DNA from: Mytilus galloprovincialis
Taxonomy: Eukaryota; Mollusca; Bivalvia; Mytilida; Mytilidae
DNA length: 64,000 nt
Assembly (NCBI RefSeq): GCF_965363235.1
Contig: NC_134848.1
Span: 59,606,181-59,670,180 of the forward strand
Direction: 5' to 3'
The first letter of the stretch is position 1. The number at the start of each line of letters is the position of its first letter. Under the pieces are notes generated by a model that saw only the letters and a program-made list of their open reading frames with translations, was not told the origin of the DNA and searched no databases. The position numbers were made by a program, and so were the translations under genes. This document shows positions 47,082-57,565 of this stretch, piece by piece.

Positions 47082-47338
47082 TACAGCTAATTTATTAATA
47101 TTTGTGGAGTAAAACTTTGGTTGGCTTGCTTGCTTTGTTAGTATAATTGTTTATTCAAGCTTTGGAATTAAGATTGACATCTCAAAACAATATATATGTA
47201 ATATGACATAGTTAAACCTGCATATTCATGTATCATATTCAAATTTAATTGGACATTATCCAAATATAATTGTACAACATACAAAGCAACCAAGCTAACC
47301 AAAGTCTTCCTTTACATTCATTTGGAAATTAGCTGTAA
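47082..47338. mobile_element. MITE with TTACAGCTAATTT termini, copy 1
   Basis: The inverted ends TACAGCTAATTTATTAAT and ATTTGGAAATTAGCTGTAA are followed internally by AACTTTGGTTGGCTTGCTTG against CAAGCTAACCAAAGTCTT. The same element, inverted, is at 54459-54702. Confidence 0.8.
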
Positions 47339-47496
47339 TATTTGTGTTTGTAAATTTATGTCAACTCAGGTTTATTGCCAGATCAAATGAAATAAAATCC
47401 GGACTGTGAAATTGCCCCAGTTCATTCCCTGGTTTACAAGGAGAAGGCCTCTAGGCCCATAGAAACAAAGACTGATTAAAAACACAACAATAAACA

Positions 47497-47502
47497 TTTA
47501 TT
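47497..47502 (-). terminator. Polyadenylation signal of zinc-finger gene
   Basis: AATAAA on the - strand lies 18 bases after the stop codon, implying a very short 3' UTR if used. Confidence 0.5.
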
Positions 47503-47520
47503 AAAGCTAATTATTTCATT

Positions 47521-48807
47521 CTAAAATGCTGTACGGTTTGCAGTTCTCATGTCAGTAGTATGACGTTTTCTATGGCGGTATAATGTACCATACTGAGAAA
47601 ACTGTTGTCCACAGTAAGAACATTTATAAGGTTTTTCACCAGTATGAACACGGAGATGAACCATCATATTTTGTTTACCGATAAACCCTTTACCACATGT
47701 TGGACATGCGTGAGTTCTTTCCCCTGTATGGGACATCATGTGACGACGTAGGACAAATTTAGTTGCAAAAGTTCTCCCACATTCTTCACAAGTTGTTTCT
47801 TTCATGATTCTATCCCTTCCAGAGTTTAAACTGATTTCTCTCGCGATCATCTGAATTGTTTTTCCTGTCAGGACATGTACAGGTTTTATATCTGGCATGT
47901 TTGTATGATTATCTGTATTATTTCCACCCTTATATTTTGATGTTGGATACATATACATATTTTCAGTTTTCTCACTTTTTTTCTCTTGATATGTTTTGAT
48001 ATGGTGATCATTTACTAATGGATCATATGTCATCTCAAACTTTGTATCCATGTCTTCCTCTTCATGTCCAACTTCAGAAAGATCTATCACTGATAAATTA
48101 TGTTCTACTTCAGATTTTGTTTGTAAATTTGTTAGCTCTGAAAATGATGTTTCTCCAGATGTAGGATTTAAATTGTCTCCCTTTGATGCTGAAAAAGAGT
48201 TATCTTCAATTTCTGAATCAAATTTATTGCAATTATCATTATCAGAAATAAATCTATTATCGACATGATTAATTTCTGTCTCATGTCTATAATCAGTTTC
48301 GGACAAAACAACAACATCATCGTCAGGTTCTTCCATTTGTTCATTTGTTTCATGATTGCTTTTACATCTTTCTTTTCTGATATTTTTAATTCTTTCGGAT
48401 GTTTTTGAATCAGAGTTTTGATCTTTTCTTTGAAATAAGTGTTTATCTAAATGCAAGTTTTCTCCCGCCATATTCACTGTACTAATGTTTTCTCCCACCA
48501 TATTCACTGTGATATTGTTTTCTTCCACCATATTCATTGTGCTATTGATCTTGTTAATTTCTCCCGCCATATTCACTGTTCTACTATTTTCACCATTTTT
48601 GTCATTATCTTTACAACTTCCTTTCATTAAATATGAGTCAACATACTCCTTCAAGGCGAAATATTGTTTCATAAAAATTTCTAAAGATGATTTGAATGCA
48701 ACCAGACAATCGTAAATCTCCTTCCTAGAATGACTACTTATGTGGGACCAGACAACGCTAACATTAATGAAAATTTCTCCACAAACATGGCACTGTTTAG
48801 AATCCAT
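47521..48807 (-). CDS. C2H2 zinc-finger protein, 428 aa
   Basis: One coding exon. An N-terminal finger (C6-x2-C9-x12-H22-x3-H26) is followed by a long acidic, Ser/Asn-rich linker and three tandem C-terminal C2H2 fingers at about 340-360, 368-388 and 396-416, joined by TGERTHA and TGEKPYK linkers of Krueppel type. These predict a sequence-specific nuclear DNA-binding protein. Residues 71-120 contain four in-frame copies of a roughly 10-residue repeat (NSRTVNMAGE, NSTMNMVEEN, NITVNMVGEN, ISTVNMAGEN) encoded by a 30-bp-class minisatellite. The start is supported by a splice acceptor (TTTTACAG) 24 bases upstream of the ATG, implying a 5' UTR intron. Targets unknown. Confidence 0.88.
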   Translation of the reverse strand: MDSKQCHVCGEIFINVSVVWSHISSHSRKEIYDCLVAFKSSLEIFMKQYFALKEYVDSYLMKGSCKDNDKNGENSRTVNMAGEINKINSTMNMVEENNITVNMVGENISTVNMAGENLHLDKHLFQRKDQNSDSKTSERIKNIRKERCKSNHETNEQMEEPDDDVVVLSETDYRHETEINHVDNRFISDNDNCNKFDSEIEDNSFSASKGDNLNPTSGETSFSELTNLQTKSEVEHNLSVIDLSEVGHEEEDMDTKFEMTYDPLVNDHHIKTYQEKKSEKTENMYMYPTSKYKGGNNTDNHTNMPDIKPVHVLTGKTIQMIAREISLNSGRDRIMKETTCEECGRTFATKFVLRRHMMSHTGERTHACPTCGKGFIGKQNMMVHLRVHTGEKPYKCSYCGQQFSQYGTLYRHRKRHTTDMRTANRTAF

Positions 48808-48831
48808 TCTTGGTTCACTCTGAATAAAATT

Positions 48832-48839
48832 CTGTAAAA
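48832..48839 (-). other. Splice acceptor in 5' UTR of zinc-finger gene
   Basis: The coding-strand text TTATTTTACAG precedes AATTTTATTCAGAGTGAACC and the ATG. The upstream untranslated exon could lie anywhere up to the GC-richer segment at 56.6-57.0 kb. I did not find its donor. Confidence 0.5.
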
Positions 48840-48844
48840 TAAAA

Positions 48845-49865
48845 GTATTTACTATTTAATGATAGAGCAATTAAGTCATTTAAGTTCTGTATAGCAAAGA
48901 TATATTAGTATTTGGCCTTAAACTTTATCAAGAAATAATTATATAAAAAAAGCCACATTTTGTTCTTAAATGTGTCTATTTCAAAATCTTTCATACAACA
49001 TGTAATAAGCAAAACTTTCCATAGGAGTAAATTGTATTCTCAAAAGTAAGCACATTTTTGACAAATTGTGAAAGAAATTATGATTTTGGGCAATTTTTGG
49101 AGCTAAAATTAGCTTCAGAAAATATTGGCTTCCTACTGAATGTTTGATTCCAATTGGAATTACTAAACAATGCAAATGTTGGTATGGCTAATCTTGAGTA
49201 ACAGTTTAGTGTACATTTTGTACTTTCACTGATATTTCTAATTTCAGTATGAACTAATTATCTCCCATTAGCCATGCTTTCATGGCCAACTGCATTATGT
49301 TTTTTTTGTTGGGTTGATTTCCATACATTTTTTTATCAAATTTCCAGAATTCACCCTTTCACTCAACATATCATGTGTTGGAAATTATGATGCCTACATC
49401 TTGATCACGTGGTGATGGGAGTCACAGGAAAGATTAAATTAACTACCATATCTCTGAACTGACATATTATATAAGACAAAATAATTTTGAGGTCTTAAAT
49501 GCTGTGACCTATGACTGTATATGGTATTAGACCCATCTGGTCCTAAACTGATGAAGCTCCAAGTCAATCCAATCCCAAGAAAATGTATCTATGCTTCATG
49601 ACAAGTGAAGTATGCCTAATACTGGAGTAATAATCAGATGAATTATATTTAGTTAAATGAAAATAACTTTAATTGGTACTGTTTGTATGAAAAAATAATG
49701 TAATATTACCATAATAATAAATAAAAATATGCATGAGCTAATGTAATGCCAGTCCTAATCCCTGAATTTAATTAAAATCAGCTGGATTGACAAAATTAAC
49801 TCAACAATATAGTTTGATCTTTTATTGGATGTTTTATTATCATGATTACAATGTATAATAAATTG
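48845..49865. other. Probable 5' UTR intron or intergenic, nothing distinctive
   Basis: AT-rich sequence without coding signals or repeat families that I recognise. Confidence 0.4.
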
Positions 49866-49870
49866 ATTAA

Positions 49871-50148
49871 GGTGGTACCTAACACTACAGGGAGATAACT
49901 CTGTAAAGTTAGCTAAACGTTTTAATAAAGTTGTGTTGTAAAAGGAATATAAAGCTTGTCAATGATCAAAATTGGTGTTTGTCAAACTGCTATATATAAC
50001 TAGTGTAATTTTTCTGACAAAACGGTTGGTTCAAAATTTTTGAAATTTTTATAGTTTTGTTAAAGGGTCAAAGTAAATACTACTTAGACAAAATTTTATG
50101 AAAATTAAAAGAGCCAAATTAATTTTAGTGAAAGTGTTGGGTACCACC
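49871..50148. mobile_element. TTAA-flanked MITE, 278 bp
   Basis: Inverted ends GGTGGTACCTAACACT and AGTGTTGGGTACCACC (15 of 16 matching), flanked on both sides by TTAA (49867-49870 and 50149-50152). A TTAA target is the piggyBac-type signature. No coding capacity. Confidence 0.88.
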
Positions 50149-50154
50149 TTAATT

Positions 50155-52390
50155 TTCAAAATAATAATATATTCAAACAATGTCAAATAAATATCTCATT
50201 AATTTATAATGAAAGTATTTTTGTCAAAGAGCAGCTTATTACTGTCATGACTGTCCACCTTTTATATTGCTATTACATATTAAATTCATAAAACCTTTAT
50301 GAATAACCTATCTTTATTTTTATTCCTTATAAATACACATATCTTTTATGTGTGGGATCGACTTTAAAAAATGGGCCGAATCAAGTTGGGGTCAGATCGA
50401 CACGAAATAGGACTGTATCATACATGTATGATCTTAACAGTGAGTCTCATTGGGGGAGGGGGTGTTCTCCAGGATCCGGCTGATTGTTTAATGAGAATCC
50501 TGTATCCCACTTCTCTATGCCTTAATAGCTCATGTAATTTCCTGTGTCCAGTGTGGACTTCATTTCCCTGTTTTCACGCTCAATTCTTCAAAAACCTTCA
50601 AGTGTCAAGCTATAAAAAAATCCACCAATCCTGCATCATGCTTAGACCCCAATGAGATCAACTAAACAGGTCGTACATTGACCTCTAATGGTTTACTTTT
50701 ATAAATTGTTATTTGGATGGAGAGTTGTCTCATTGGCACTCACACCACATCTTCCTATATCTAAGTCAATAAAAGAGGAGATCTACATGTAGATGAATAG
50801 AAGGAAACCGGTAAAATATTTCTTTACAGTGTTTATTCTAAATGGCACACATGTACAGTGTACATGGTGTATGGAAATCTCCAAATAATTCCAAAACATT
50901 TTTAGGTAAAAAAAACAACCTTGTAAGGCCAACATTAAAAATATCTTTGTTTCCCCTCCCCGACTGAAGTTTTCAGGGTATGGGTAGGTAGGTACATGTA
51001 GGTAGGCAAATTATTTAATTTTATTCCTTGAGATCATTTTCTATATTGAATTTGTACAAAATAGTAGATAGATTTAAATTAAGATTTTATAGCATAATAT
51101 TAATTCAGAACATTTTTACTGAAAGATTTTATCCTTTATACCGGAGCAGAGGTTAATAAAGACCAAGCAAATCAAGATGCACTCTGACAGTGGGTTGAAA
51201 GATGCTTCATTTTTTTTTATTAGAGCTCGAGATAAGTAACCACTTCATTGAACAATGTTGAATTGTTTTGCTGCAGATTAAATTTATATTGGATTGTATT
51301 GTTTAGTTTCAGAGAACTTTTATCTAACATAAAGGCATCTTTTCTACTACAGATTTATATGTCATTGAATGTTTTCTAAACCATGTTCAGTCTTCACAAT
51401 GAACTGTTAAATCTACAGGCCCGGAGCTCAATTTTAGATTTTTTAAAGTTAGATTCTGTTGGTCTGTAGATATGATTTTTACAGGCATGAGAGCAATTTT
51501 ACAAGACTAGGCTGCCGCCTGGGCTGCTGTTCAGGGTGAAGACTGCATGTTTTATCATGTTTACTATAAATTCTCTATAAAGTTTATATGTGTTTTGATA
51601 AATGTTCGCACACTTTGTTATAAAGTTTGTCTTTTTGAGTAAATCTCATGGCATTTTAAATACCAGATTGAATTAAAGATGCATGTTGCTTATTTCCCCT
51701 CATATTCATTATAACAGAAAAGGCTGCCTGGCATACTGAATCTTAGAATAATTATTACTACTATTGAAGATAAATACATCATCATTATTAGTCAATGTTT
51801 ACTGTGAAGTATACATATTTGATTCAAGGATGGAACTCTAAAGCTGTAGTCAATGCAATGGCTCATTGTTTTCAATTGAGAGAGAATGGTTTGTTGCTAT
51901 TCTCCGATGTTGATAGCTTGGCAGAAAAGTAACCTTTCATTAGGGCATAATCAATTGGATCATCGATTGCATCGTCAATAACCTCACTAATCCTTAATTA
52001 ATATGGGGCTTATCTTCAAAACTTTAAACTTTCTTACACATGTTACAGACGATATTCTTGCCAAAATCATTATCCTTAATAACCCTTGCTGATACACAAA
52101 TAGTGTGACGAACCATGTCTATTTTCCTTGCTTATGTATCATTTAGGAAGTTCAATGCAAAAATACCCTGAATTAAAACGCTCGTGGACTACAGCATCGG
52201 AAAAGTATTGCTAAACAATGTTAACATGGTTAAAGGGTTTTTCTATTGTCATTGTAAAAAAGGCATATTTTTTCACACATGAATGTTAAATGTGTGATGG
52301 GATTGCTTCCCTTAGAACATGTGGTAGATACTTCATACTTATTGAGCAGTAAGCAGTTGATCTAAGGAAGTACTAATTCAGCTCAGTCAG
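50155..52390. other. Non-coding stretch with few repeats
   Basis: A repeat fragment (50665-50765, GGAGAGTTGTCTCATTGGCA then CTCACACCACATCTTCC) is the only recognised element. The rest is AT-rich with no gene. Confidence 0.45.
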
Positions 52391-53075
52391 TGAAGGCGTG
52401 AATCCGGGTCCGTTCGCTCCCATTCACGTTCGCACCCAATCACGTTCACCCCCTTTCACTTTCGCACCCTAAACGTTCACACCCAATTTTTATTGGTTTT
52501 GTGTTATATATAAACTTTGTACTAAAAGTTTTGGCAAATGTATTCCTATAAGTATATTTGTTGTCATTGTCCTTAATTAAAATGAGAAAACGTGCTTTTT
52601 TGTGTTGAATAAATCTTAATCTTGTTTTGGTTAACATGGTTAAGTGTATTGCTAAGTTTCAAAATAAAGAGTGACTATATATATATGACAACGTATTTTT
52701 TTGTGTTGAATAAATTTTAATCATGTTTTGGTTAGTGCATTGCTATGATTTTTTGTTTCATTGTTTCAGATCAAAGGGGCCTATAAGCTGTTTAATAAAA
52801 CCTTTCGTGTTTTCATTTAAAATCTTCAATGTTTTTTCCCTTACCAAGCTAAATACATGCAGTATTTACATCAAATCAATTAAAAACAACAATCTTGGTT
52901 TTCTAATTATTCAACTGGAATGTCATTTAAAATTGGGTGCGAAGAGACCTTGGGTGCGAACGTGCAAGGTGCAAACGTGTAGGGTGTGAAAGTGTATTGG
53001 GCGCAAACGAACCTGATAGCTGAAGGCGTTGCCTAGTAACACAGAGGTCCAAGGTTTGTGTCCCGTAGAAGACAT
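52378..53075 (+). mobile_element. tRNA-like SINE head interrupted by the 621-bp element
   Basis: AGCTCAGTCAGTGAAGGCGT (52380) continues after the insertion as TGCCTAGTAACACAGAGGTC and CAAGGTTTGTGTCCCG. Joined, the AGCTCAGT start and the GGTTTGTGTCCC B-box-like end have tRNA spacing. Confidence 0.5.
52400..53020. mobile_element. 621-bp inverted-repeat element with GTTCGCACCC-type termini
   Basis: The left end (52400-52485) holds repeated words GTCCGTTCGCTCCC, CACGTTCGCACCCAAT, CACTTTCGCACCC and AACGTTCACACCC. The right end (52932-53015) holds their complements (TTGGGTGCGAA, GGTGCAAACGTG, GGGTGTGAAAGTG, GGGCGCAAACGAACC). The sequence TGAAGGCGT borders both sides (52391-52399 and 53021-53029), a 9-bp target duplication. 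The interior has a roughly 101-bp tandem duplication (TTTTTTGTGTTGAATAAAT at 52598 and 52699). No transposase. Confidence 0.85.
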
Positions 53076-53296
53076 GCAATTTTGCAAGAAGAATCATGCT
53101 CTACGGTTACAAATGTAAATTTTACAAAACCTTCACTATTAAATATGGAAAATACTATTTGTCAAATGGCATACAGTTTGATTTTGCTCCGAAAGAATTC
53201 TATTTGAAAACGAAATTGGATAAACTCTTTGAACGTTAACCAAAAGAGCTTATCTAAATATATGGGCTATTGTAAATTATACATGTGCATGATGTA

Positions 53297-53480
53297 CTAA
53301 TCCAAATAATTATGACGCCTTGAACAGTTGAACAGGATATTATAATTTTTTCTTTGACGACTTATTTCAACGAAGTAAGGCGTCATAGAAAAAAATTATA
53401 ATAGCCTTTCAAGACGAAGTAAGGCATCAAAGAAAAAAATTATAATAGCCTTTCAAGACGTCATAATTATTTGGACTAAT
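53297..53480. mobile_element. Inverted-repeat element with GATGTAC flanks
   Basis: The ends TCCAAATAATTATGACG and CGTCATAATTATTTGGA are inverted, followed internally by TATTATAATTTTTTCTTTGA and its complement (the right one present twice in tandem, period about 52 bp). The flanks GATGTACTA at 53291 and 53481 are a probable target duplication of 7-9 bp, as in hAT elements. Confidence 0.75.
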
Positions 53481-53824
53481 GATGTACTATAGACTTTAAA
53501 TTTTGCTTTTGACTTATCAACAAATCAATGAAACTTTAAAGACCAAACAGCCTATTGTTTATGCGCATCAACTAACGCAACTTGGTAGTGACATAAAAGC
53601 TCTATGACGTTGTTTCTAGCAATAAAAAAACGTCAAATTAAAATGTCCTATTTCGCGTTTTTCACGGATTCCAACATGGTGTACGCTTAAAAATAAGTCT
53701 CCCAAGAAAAGAGGAATTAAGCGTCGAGCTGATATCTTGTGGAAATTTAACACAAATGGACACAAAAGATACTACACTATATATAACCTTCGTTCTAATA
53801 AAAAAACAATAAAATATAAATTTT

Positions 53825-53970
53825 GATCTCGACTTTTTTGCGCCGATATGCATTTTTTTTTTATTCTTTCACATGCGTAGATTTTGTCTTTTATTTCCGC
53901 TGATTTGCATTTCATTTTTTTTTAATTCTTTCACTTGTGTAGATTTTGTCTTTCATTTGCGCCGATTGTG
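53825..53970. repeat. 72-bp tandem duplication
   Basis: The unit TTTGCGCCGATATGCATTTT...TTCTTTCAC then GTAGATTTTGTCTTT occurs twice with diverged middle parts and a third partial start (TTTGCGCCGATTGTGT). Confidence 0.7.
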
Positions 53971-53989
53971 TACAGGTTACCGGGGTTAT

Positions 53990-54300
53990 TAGATAGGTGA
54001 AAGTTTTTTATGTTCATTTTATGTTTTCTTGTCTGTGCGTCCATTCGTCCGTTCGTCCGTCTGTCCCGCTTCAGGTTAGAGTTTTTGGTCAAGGTAGTTT
54101 TTGATAAAGTTTTGAAGTCCTATCAACTTAAAACTTAGTACATATGTTCCCTATGATTTGATCCTTCTAATTTTAATGTCAATTTGTCAAAATTCTAAAA
54201 TATTGAGTATTCAGAAGGTCAGGCCGATAAAAAATATTGCTAGAAGGTTTGACATACTGGCAACGTATGCATGTAAATGATGTCTGGATGATTCTCGTAA
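53990..54300 (+). repeat. Dispersed bivalve repeat (CGTCCGTTCGTCCGTCTGTC)
   Basis: TTTTCTTGTCTGTGCGTCCA, GTCCCGCTTCAGGTTAGAGT and GTCCTATCAACTTAAAACTT are characteristic of a repeat I recognise from bivalve genomes. One copy here. Confidence 0.5.
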
Positions 54301-54458
54301 AACAATGTCAGATCTTGAAATGAAGTTAAAATTTATTTATACTGCTTATTTGACAAAATCTTATAACTATGACAAAGGGTCATTGTCGTTTGTCATTTGT
54401 TTCATTTCAAATGGTCTTAAGAAGAAATTATAAACATTTCGCCTGATCTCACTGAAGC

Positions 54459-54702
54459 TTACAGCTAATTTCCTAATGTATGTAGATCAACACTTTAGTT
54501 AGTTGCTTGCTTTGTTTGTATATTTTGTATAATTATATTTTGATAATGTCCAATTCAATTTAAATATCATATTCATACAGGTTTACATACCTATATATGA
54601 AGATGTCAATCTTAATTACCAAGCTCGAATAAACATTTATACAAACAAAGCAAGGAAGCCAACCAAAGTTTTACCCTACATGCATTAGGAAATTAGCTGT
54701 AA
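54459..54702. mobile_element. MITE with TTACAGCTAATTT termini, copy 2 (inverted)
   Basis: The ends TTACAGCTAATTTCCTAATG and CATTAGGAAATTAGCTGTAA are perfect inverted repeats. The interior AAGATGTCAATCTTAATT and TTTGATAATGTCCAATTC are in the opposite orientation to 47082-47338. Confidence 0.85.
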
Positions 54703-55149
54703 GGCAAAAGATATAAAATAGTTGTAAATTTAACTTATGACAAAAACAAGTACTCCAAGAATAATATCCAACATAAAATCTCTCCCTTTCATTTAACTAA
54801 AACTATGACAGGAAAAATTGAAAACAAATTTCGATTTTCAACGCCGGCAACAACCTTGTCTTTTTTTTAATTTCCAAAATTAGCAATTTAGATTGATAAT
54901 ATTTTATCCTGTTGGAGAAATCTTTAGTTACTTTGTAGTTTTCAACAGAAAATTATTTCTAAATTAATTTTTTAATAAAAACTTTTTGTCTTTTATAGTT
55001 ACTGTCTCGTTTATTCAAAACACGTGAGGTAGTAATAACAGGGATTGTTTTTCATGATAGATGTATATAACGTTTAGAATCAAAAACTTTAATTCATATA
55101 TTATACTTATAATCTTAATTTCCTTATATATCTTAAATATTCAGAAATA

Positions 55150-56251
55150 CAGTACACACAGAGAGGATGTAATCCAATACTCCCTACACTGTGTAAAAAC
55201 TTGGTGTCACACCAGGAAACTCCAGCAACACTATAGCTAGTACTCTCCAAATCTTGGGAAGAAATTGGGAGAAACTTGGAGTAATTCCTCCCTAAAACTC
55301 CTTAATTGTTTATTACCTTGGTGTGGTTTCTCCCAACACCATGATTTTTATTGCTATGTTTACCTTTGAAGTGTGCCAGTAGTTGTTGACTACAATAAAC
55401 ATTTCATATGTTTCCTGTCATTAAATGACAGTCACAAAAAATGATGAAAAGTGTGAGATTTGTTAAATTTAATCAGAGATATATTATAATCTGATTTTAT
55501 TCAAGAATCATGCACAACTTTATTTATTAAAAACATTCAGTATTTGTTCTGACAGTGTTGGTTTTTCATACCTAAGAAACATAAAATTAAAAAAAACAAA
55601 ATATCACCTGTAAGTGGAGTAAAATTATTAGAAAATAAAGACATATATTTTAATTGAATTTATTCAATTTTTTTTTATGAATTTAAATAATTTAAATAAT
55701 AAATGAAGATAATATAAATATAATATGTATGAAATTAATCTACATTATTTTATTATATTCCTTTTTTTTTGTATCATTACTATCATTTTTTAAACCATGT
55801 ATATATTAATATCTATATGTTTAAACTGACTATAAATACAACTTATTGTAAATATCAAGTTGCCATTCTTAATTATGAGATTATGAAAGAATGTAAATAA
55901 TTTTCTAATCTAAAAATACTTTTTGTATATATATATATATTTTTTTTAAATCATTTCATTAACCTTTTTTATAGCTTTCAGAAATAAAACTAAATAGGAA
56001 ATGATTGAAATAGGAAGAAATGAGAGAATAGTTGGCATGTAATTATATGTCACTGTCAGACCATGCAGTAATGGTTATGATTTGTTGATTTTAATTACTT
56101 TTACCTGCAATCAACAGGTCATAAAACCCTCCCAGATGGAAGTAATTACTTGGTGTTTTTTGGGAGGGAAATCTGTGTTTCACAGTGTGACACTGTGTTA
56201 CACCAGAATCAGTGTTGGGAGTATGAGATTACATCCTCTCTGTGTGTACTG
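55150..56251. mobile_element. Tc1/mariner-like non-autonomous element, 1.1 kb
   Basis: The inverted ends start CAGTACACACAGAGAGGATG then TAATC and end with the exact complement, flanked on both sides by TA (55148-55149, 56252-56253). TIR matching extends about 35 bp with two mismatches (CCAATACTCCC against TCATACTCCC). CAGT ends with TA targets are typical of Tc1/mariner. The interior is AT-rich without a transposase frame, although sub-terminal pieces with GGTGTCACACCAG-like words are partly inverted too. Confidence 0.85.
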
Positions 56252-56559
56252 TAATGAGTTCACAAACTAAATGGAATAATTTCTATACGTTCGTCTTAAT
56301 CGGGAAATGTAATGGTATAAAGAATTCCGTCCATGCTTTTGTATGTCCGTCTGTCAACAGTAGCAAATGAGTTCGTTATGGCAAACTTCTGGATTGACGC
56401 GAAAAAAACCACACACATATAGTCTGATATAGTCAAATACTCTGTAGTTATTAGCCAGTGCCATCTTTCATTTCTTTTTTTTTATTTTCAATAATTTTGC
56501 TAATGAGGGACAGAGGACAAAACAGACTTTCCTAACAAAAGCGGTGAAAAGGTTATTTC

Positions 56560-56960
56560 AAACGATTGTCCATTCCGATCGACGGATGGGGTTTAAGGTT
56601 AATTTTGCGCGGCAACAACATCATAAGATCTGATACTGACACGTGCATTTAATCTCTTGTGTTACCTATAATAAAGTATAGGTGAATATAGTTGTTATTC
56701 TTGGAAATTTAAATGTGGGTTTCAAACATCCAAATAGTGCGACAGCAAGGAAAGTTTGTACTATGACGTCAGCAGTGATCAGGAAGGACGTGCGCCCTGC
56801 GTCTATAGCGCATATTGACAAGAAATGGCGCATACAGTGACAAATGTAAGCGCCCACGTGGCGCACGATATTTTCACTCCGTTTCGAAACGTTTACATAT
56901 CGTCAGATGAATTTCCAATCGTGTTCCGTGCCGCCATGTGTGTGTACACAACTGTGTAAT
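56560..56960. promoter_or_regulatory. GC-richer segment with CRE and E-box, candidate promoter
   Basis: CpG-rich relative to its surroundings, with TGACGTCA (56764-56771, a full cAMP-response element), CACGTG (56855-56860) and several GCGC words. It could drive the zinc-finger gene (-), whose 5' exon is missing, and/or the small + strand gene at 57337. Its assignment is inference. Confidence 0.35.
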
Positions 56961-56992
56961 GTTCCTCCAATAATAGGAGCACCTATATAATT

Positions 56993-57092
56993 TTGGGACG
57001 TCTCGGGTGTTTCCCTATGATAATAGAACCATGTGATTTAACGTCTCGGGTGTTTTCCTATTGCAATAGTAGAACCATGCGGTCTAACTGAT
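56993..57092. repeat. Tandem duplication, about 55 bp, two copies
   Basis: ACGTCTCGGGTGTTTTCCTA with TAGAACCATG(T/C)G and TAAC occurs twice, directly upstream of the small gene at 57337. Confidence 0.7.
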
Positions 57093-57271
57093 AGCCCGAA
57101 AAACGTAATTAACCATCATTCATGATATATTTTTTTATAAACAACTTTTAATTTGTGAAATTTGGCCAGTACAGACGAGATTTAACTCTAATAGTAATCT
57201 CATTTAGTTTAGCTTGCTATTATTCCGATTGAAGAACCCCAAAGACTTTTTAGGAATATAGTTTTTGTCTC

Positions 57272-57279
57272 CATAAAAG
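57272..57279 (+). promoter_or_regulatory. TATA-like box of small gene
   Basis: CATAAAAG lies 65 bases before the ATG at 57337, which would place the start site near 57300. Confidence 0.3.
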
Positions 57280-57336
57280 ACGCTTAACTGTCCTTGTCAT
57301 TTTTTGGTCTTTGGCTCATTTTGACATTTTGTAAAC

Positions 57337-57522
57337 ATGACTTCAGCGATTTGTTGTTTTGTTCTAATTTATGGTACTCTATACTGTTATTCTTGTCACC
57401 GTGATGGTTATAATAATACAAGAAGTGCAGAGGAAATGCCTGAAATGTCTTCTGATACGGAACATCTGGAATACGTATGGTATCGACGAAGACCAAAATT
57501 TAAAGTACAAAAAAAACCATGA
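57337..57522 (+). CDS. Candidate small secreted peptide, 61 aa
   Basis: I do not recognise a family. The ORF starts with a hydrophobic N-terminus (MTSAICCFVLIYGTLYCYSC) that reads as a signal peptide of about 18-20 residues. A 40-residue polar part follows (HRDGYNNTRSAEEMPEMSSD, then TEHLEYVWYRRRPKFKVQKK and P) with a sequon NNT and basic clusters RRR and KK. A TATA-like box lies 65 bases upstream and AATAAA 38 bases downstream, so the whole gene would fit in about 300 nt. It could be a peptide-hormone or antimicrobial-type precursor, or a first exon, or chance. No paralogue is in the window. Confidence 0.4.
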   Translation: MTSAICCFVLIYGTLYCYSCHRDGYNNTRSAEEMPEMSSDTEHLEYVWYRRRPKFKVQKKP

Positions 57523-57559
57523 ACATGAACGAGGCAACAGTACCAGTTTAAACATTGTA

Positions 57560-57565
57560 AATAAA
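57560..57565 (+). terminator. Polyadenylation signal after small ORF
   Basis: AATAAA lies 38 bases after the stop codon at 57520-57522. Confidence 0.4.

Noticed and set aside
56666..56866. 66-codon - strand frame in the GC-richer segment
   Set aside because: It could be part of a 5' exon of the zinc-finger gene, but no donor links it and the coding exon already has its own ATG after a UTR acceptor.
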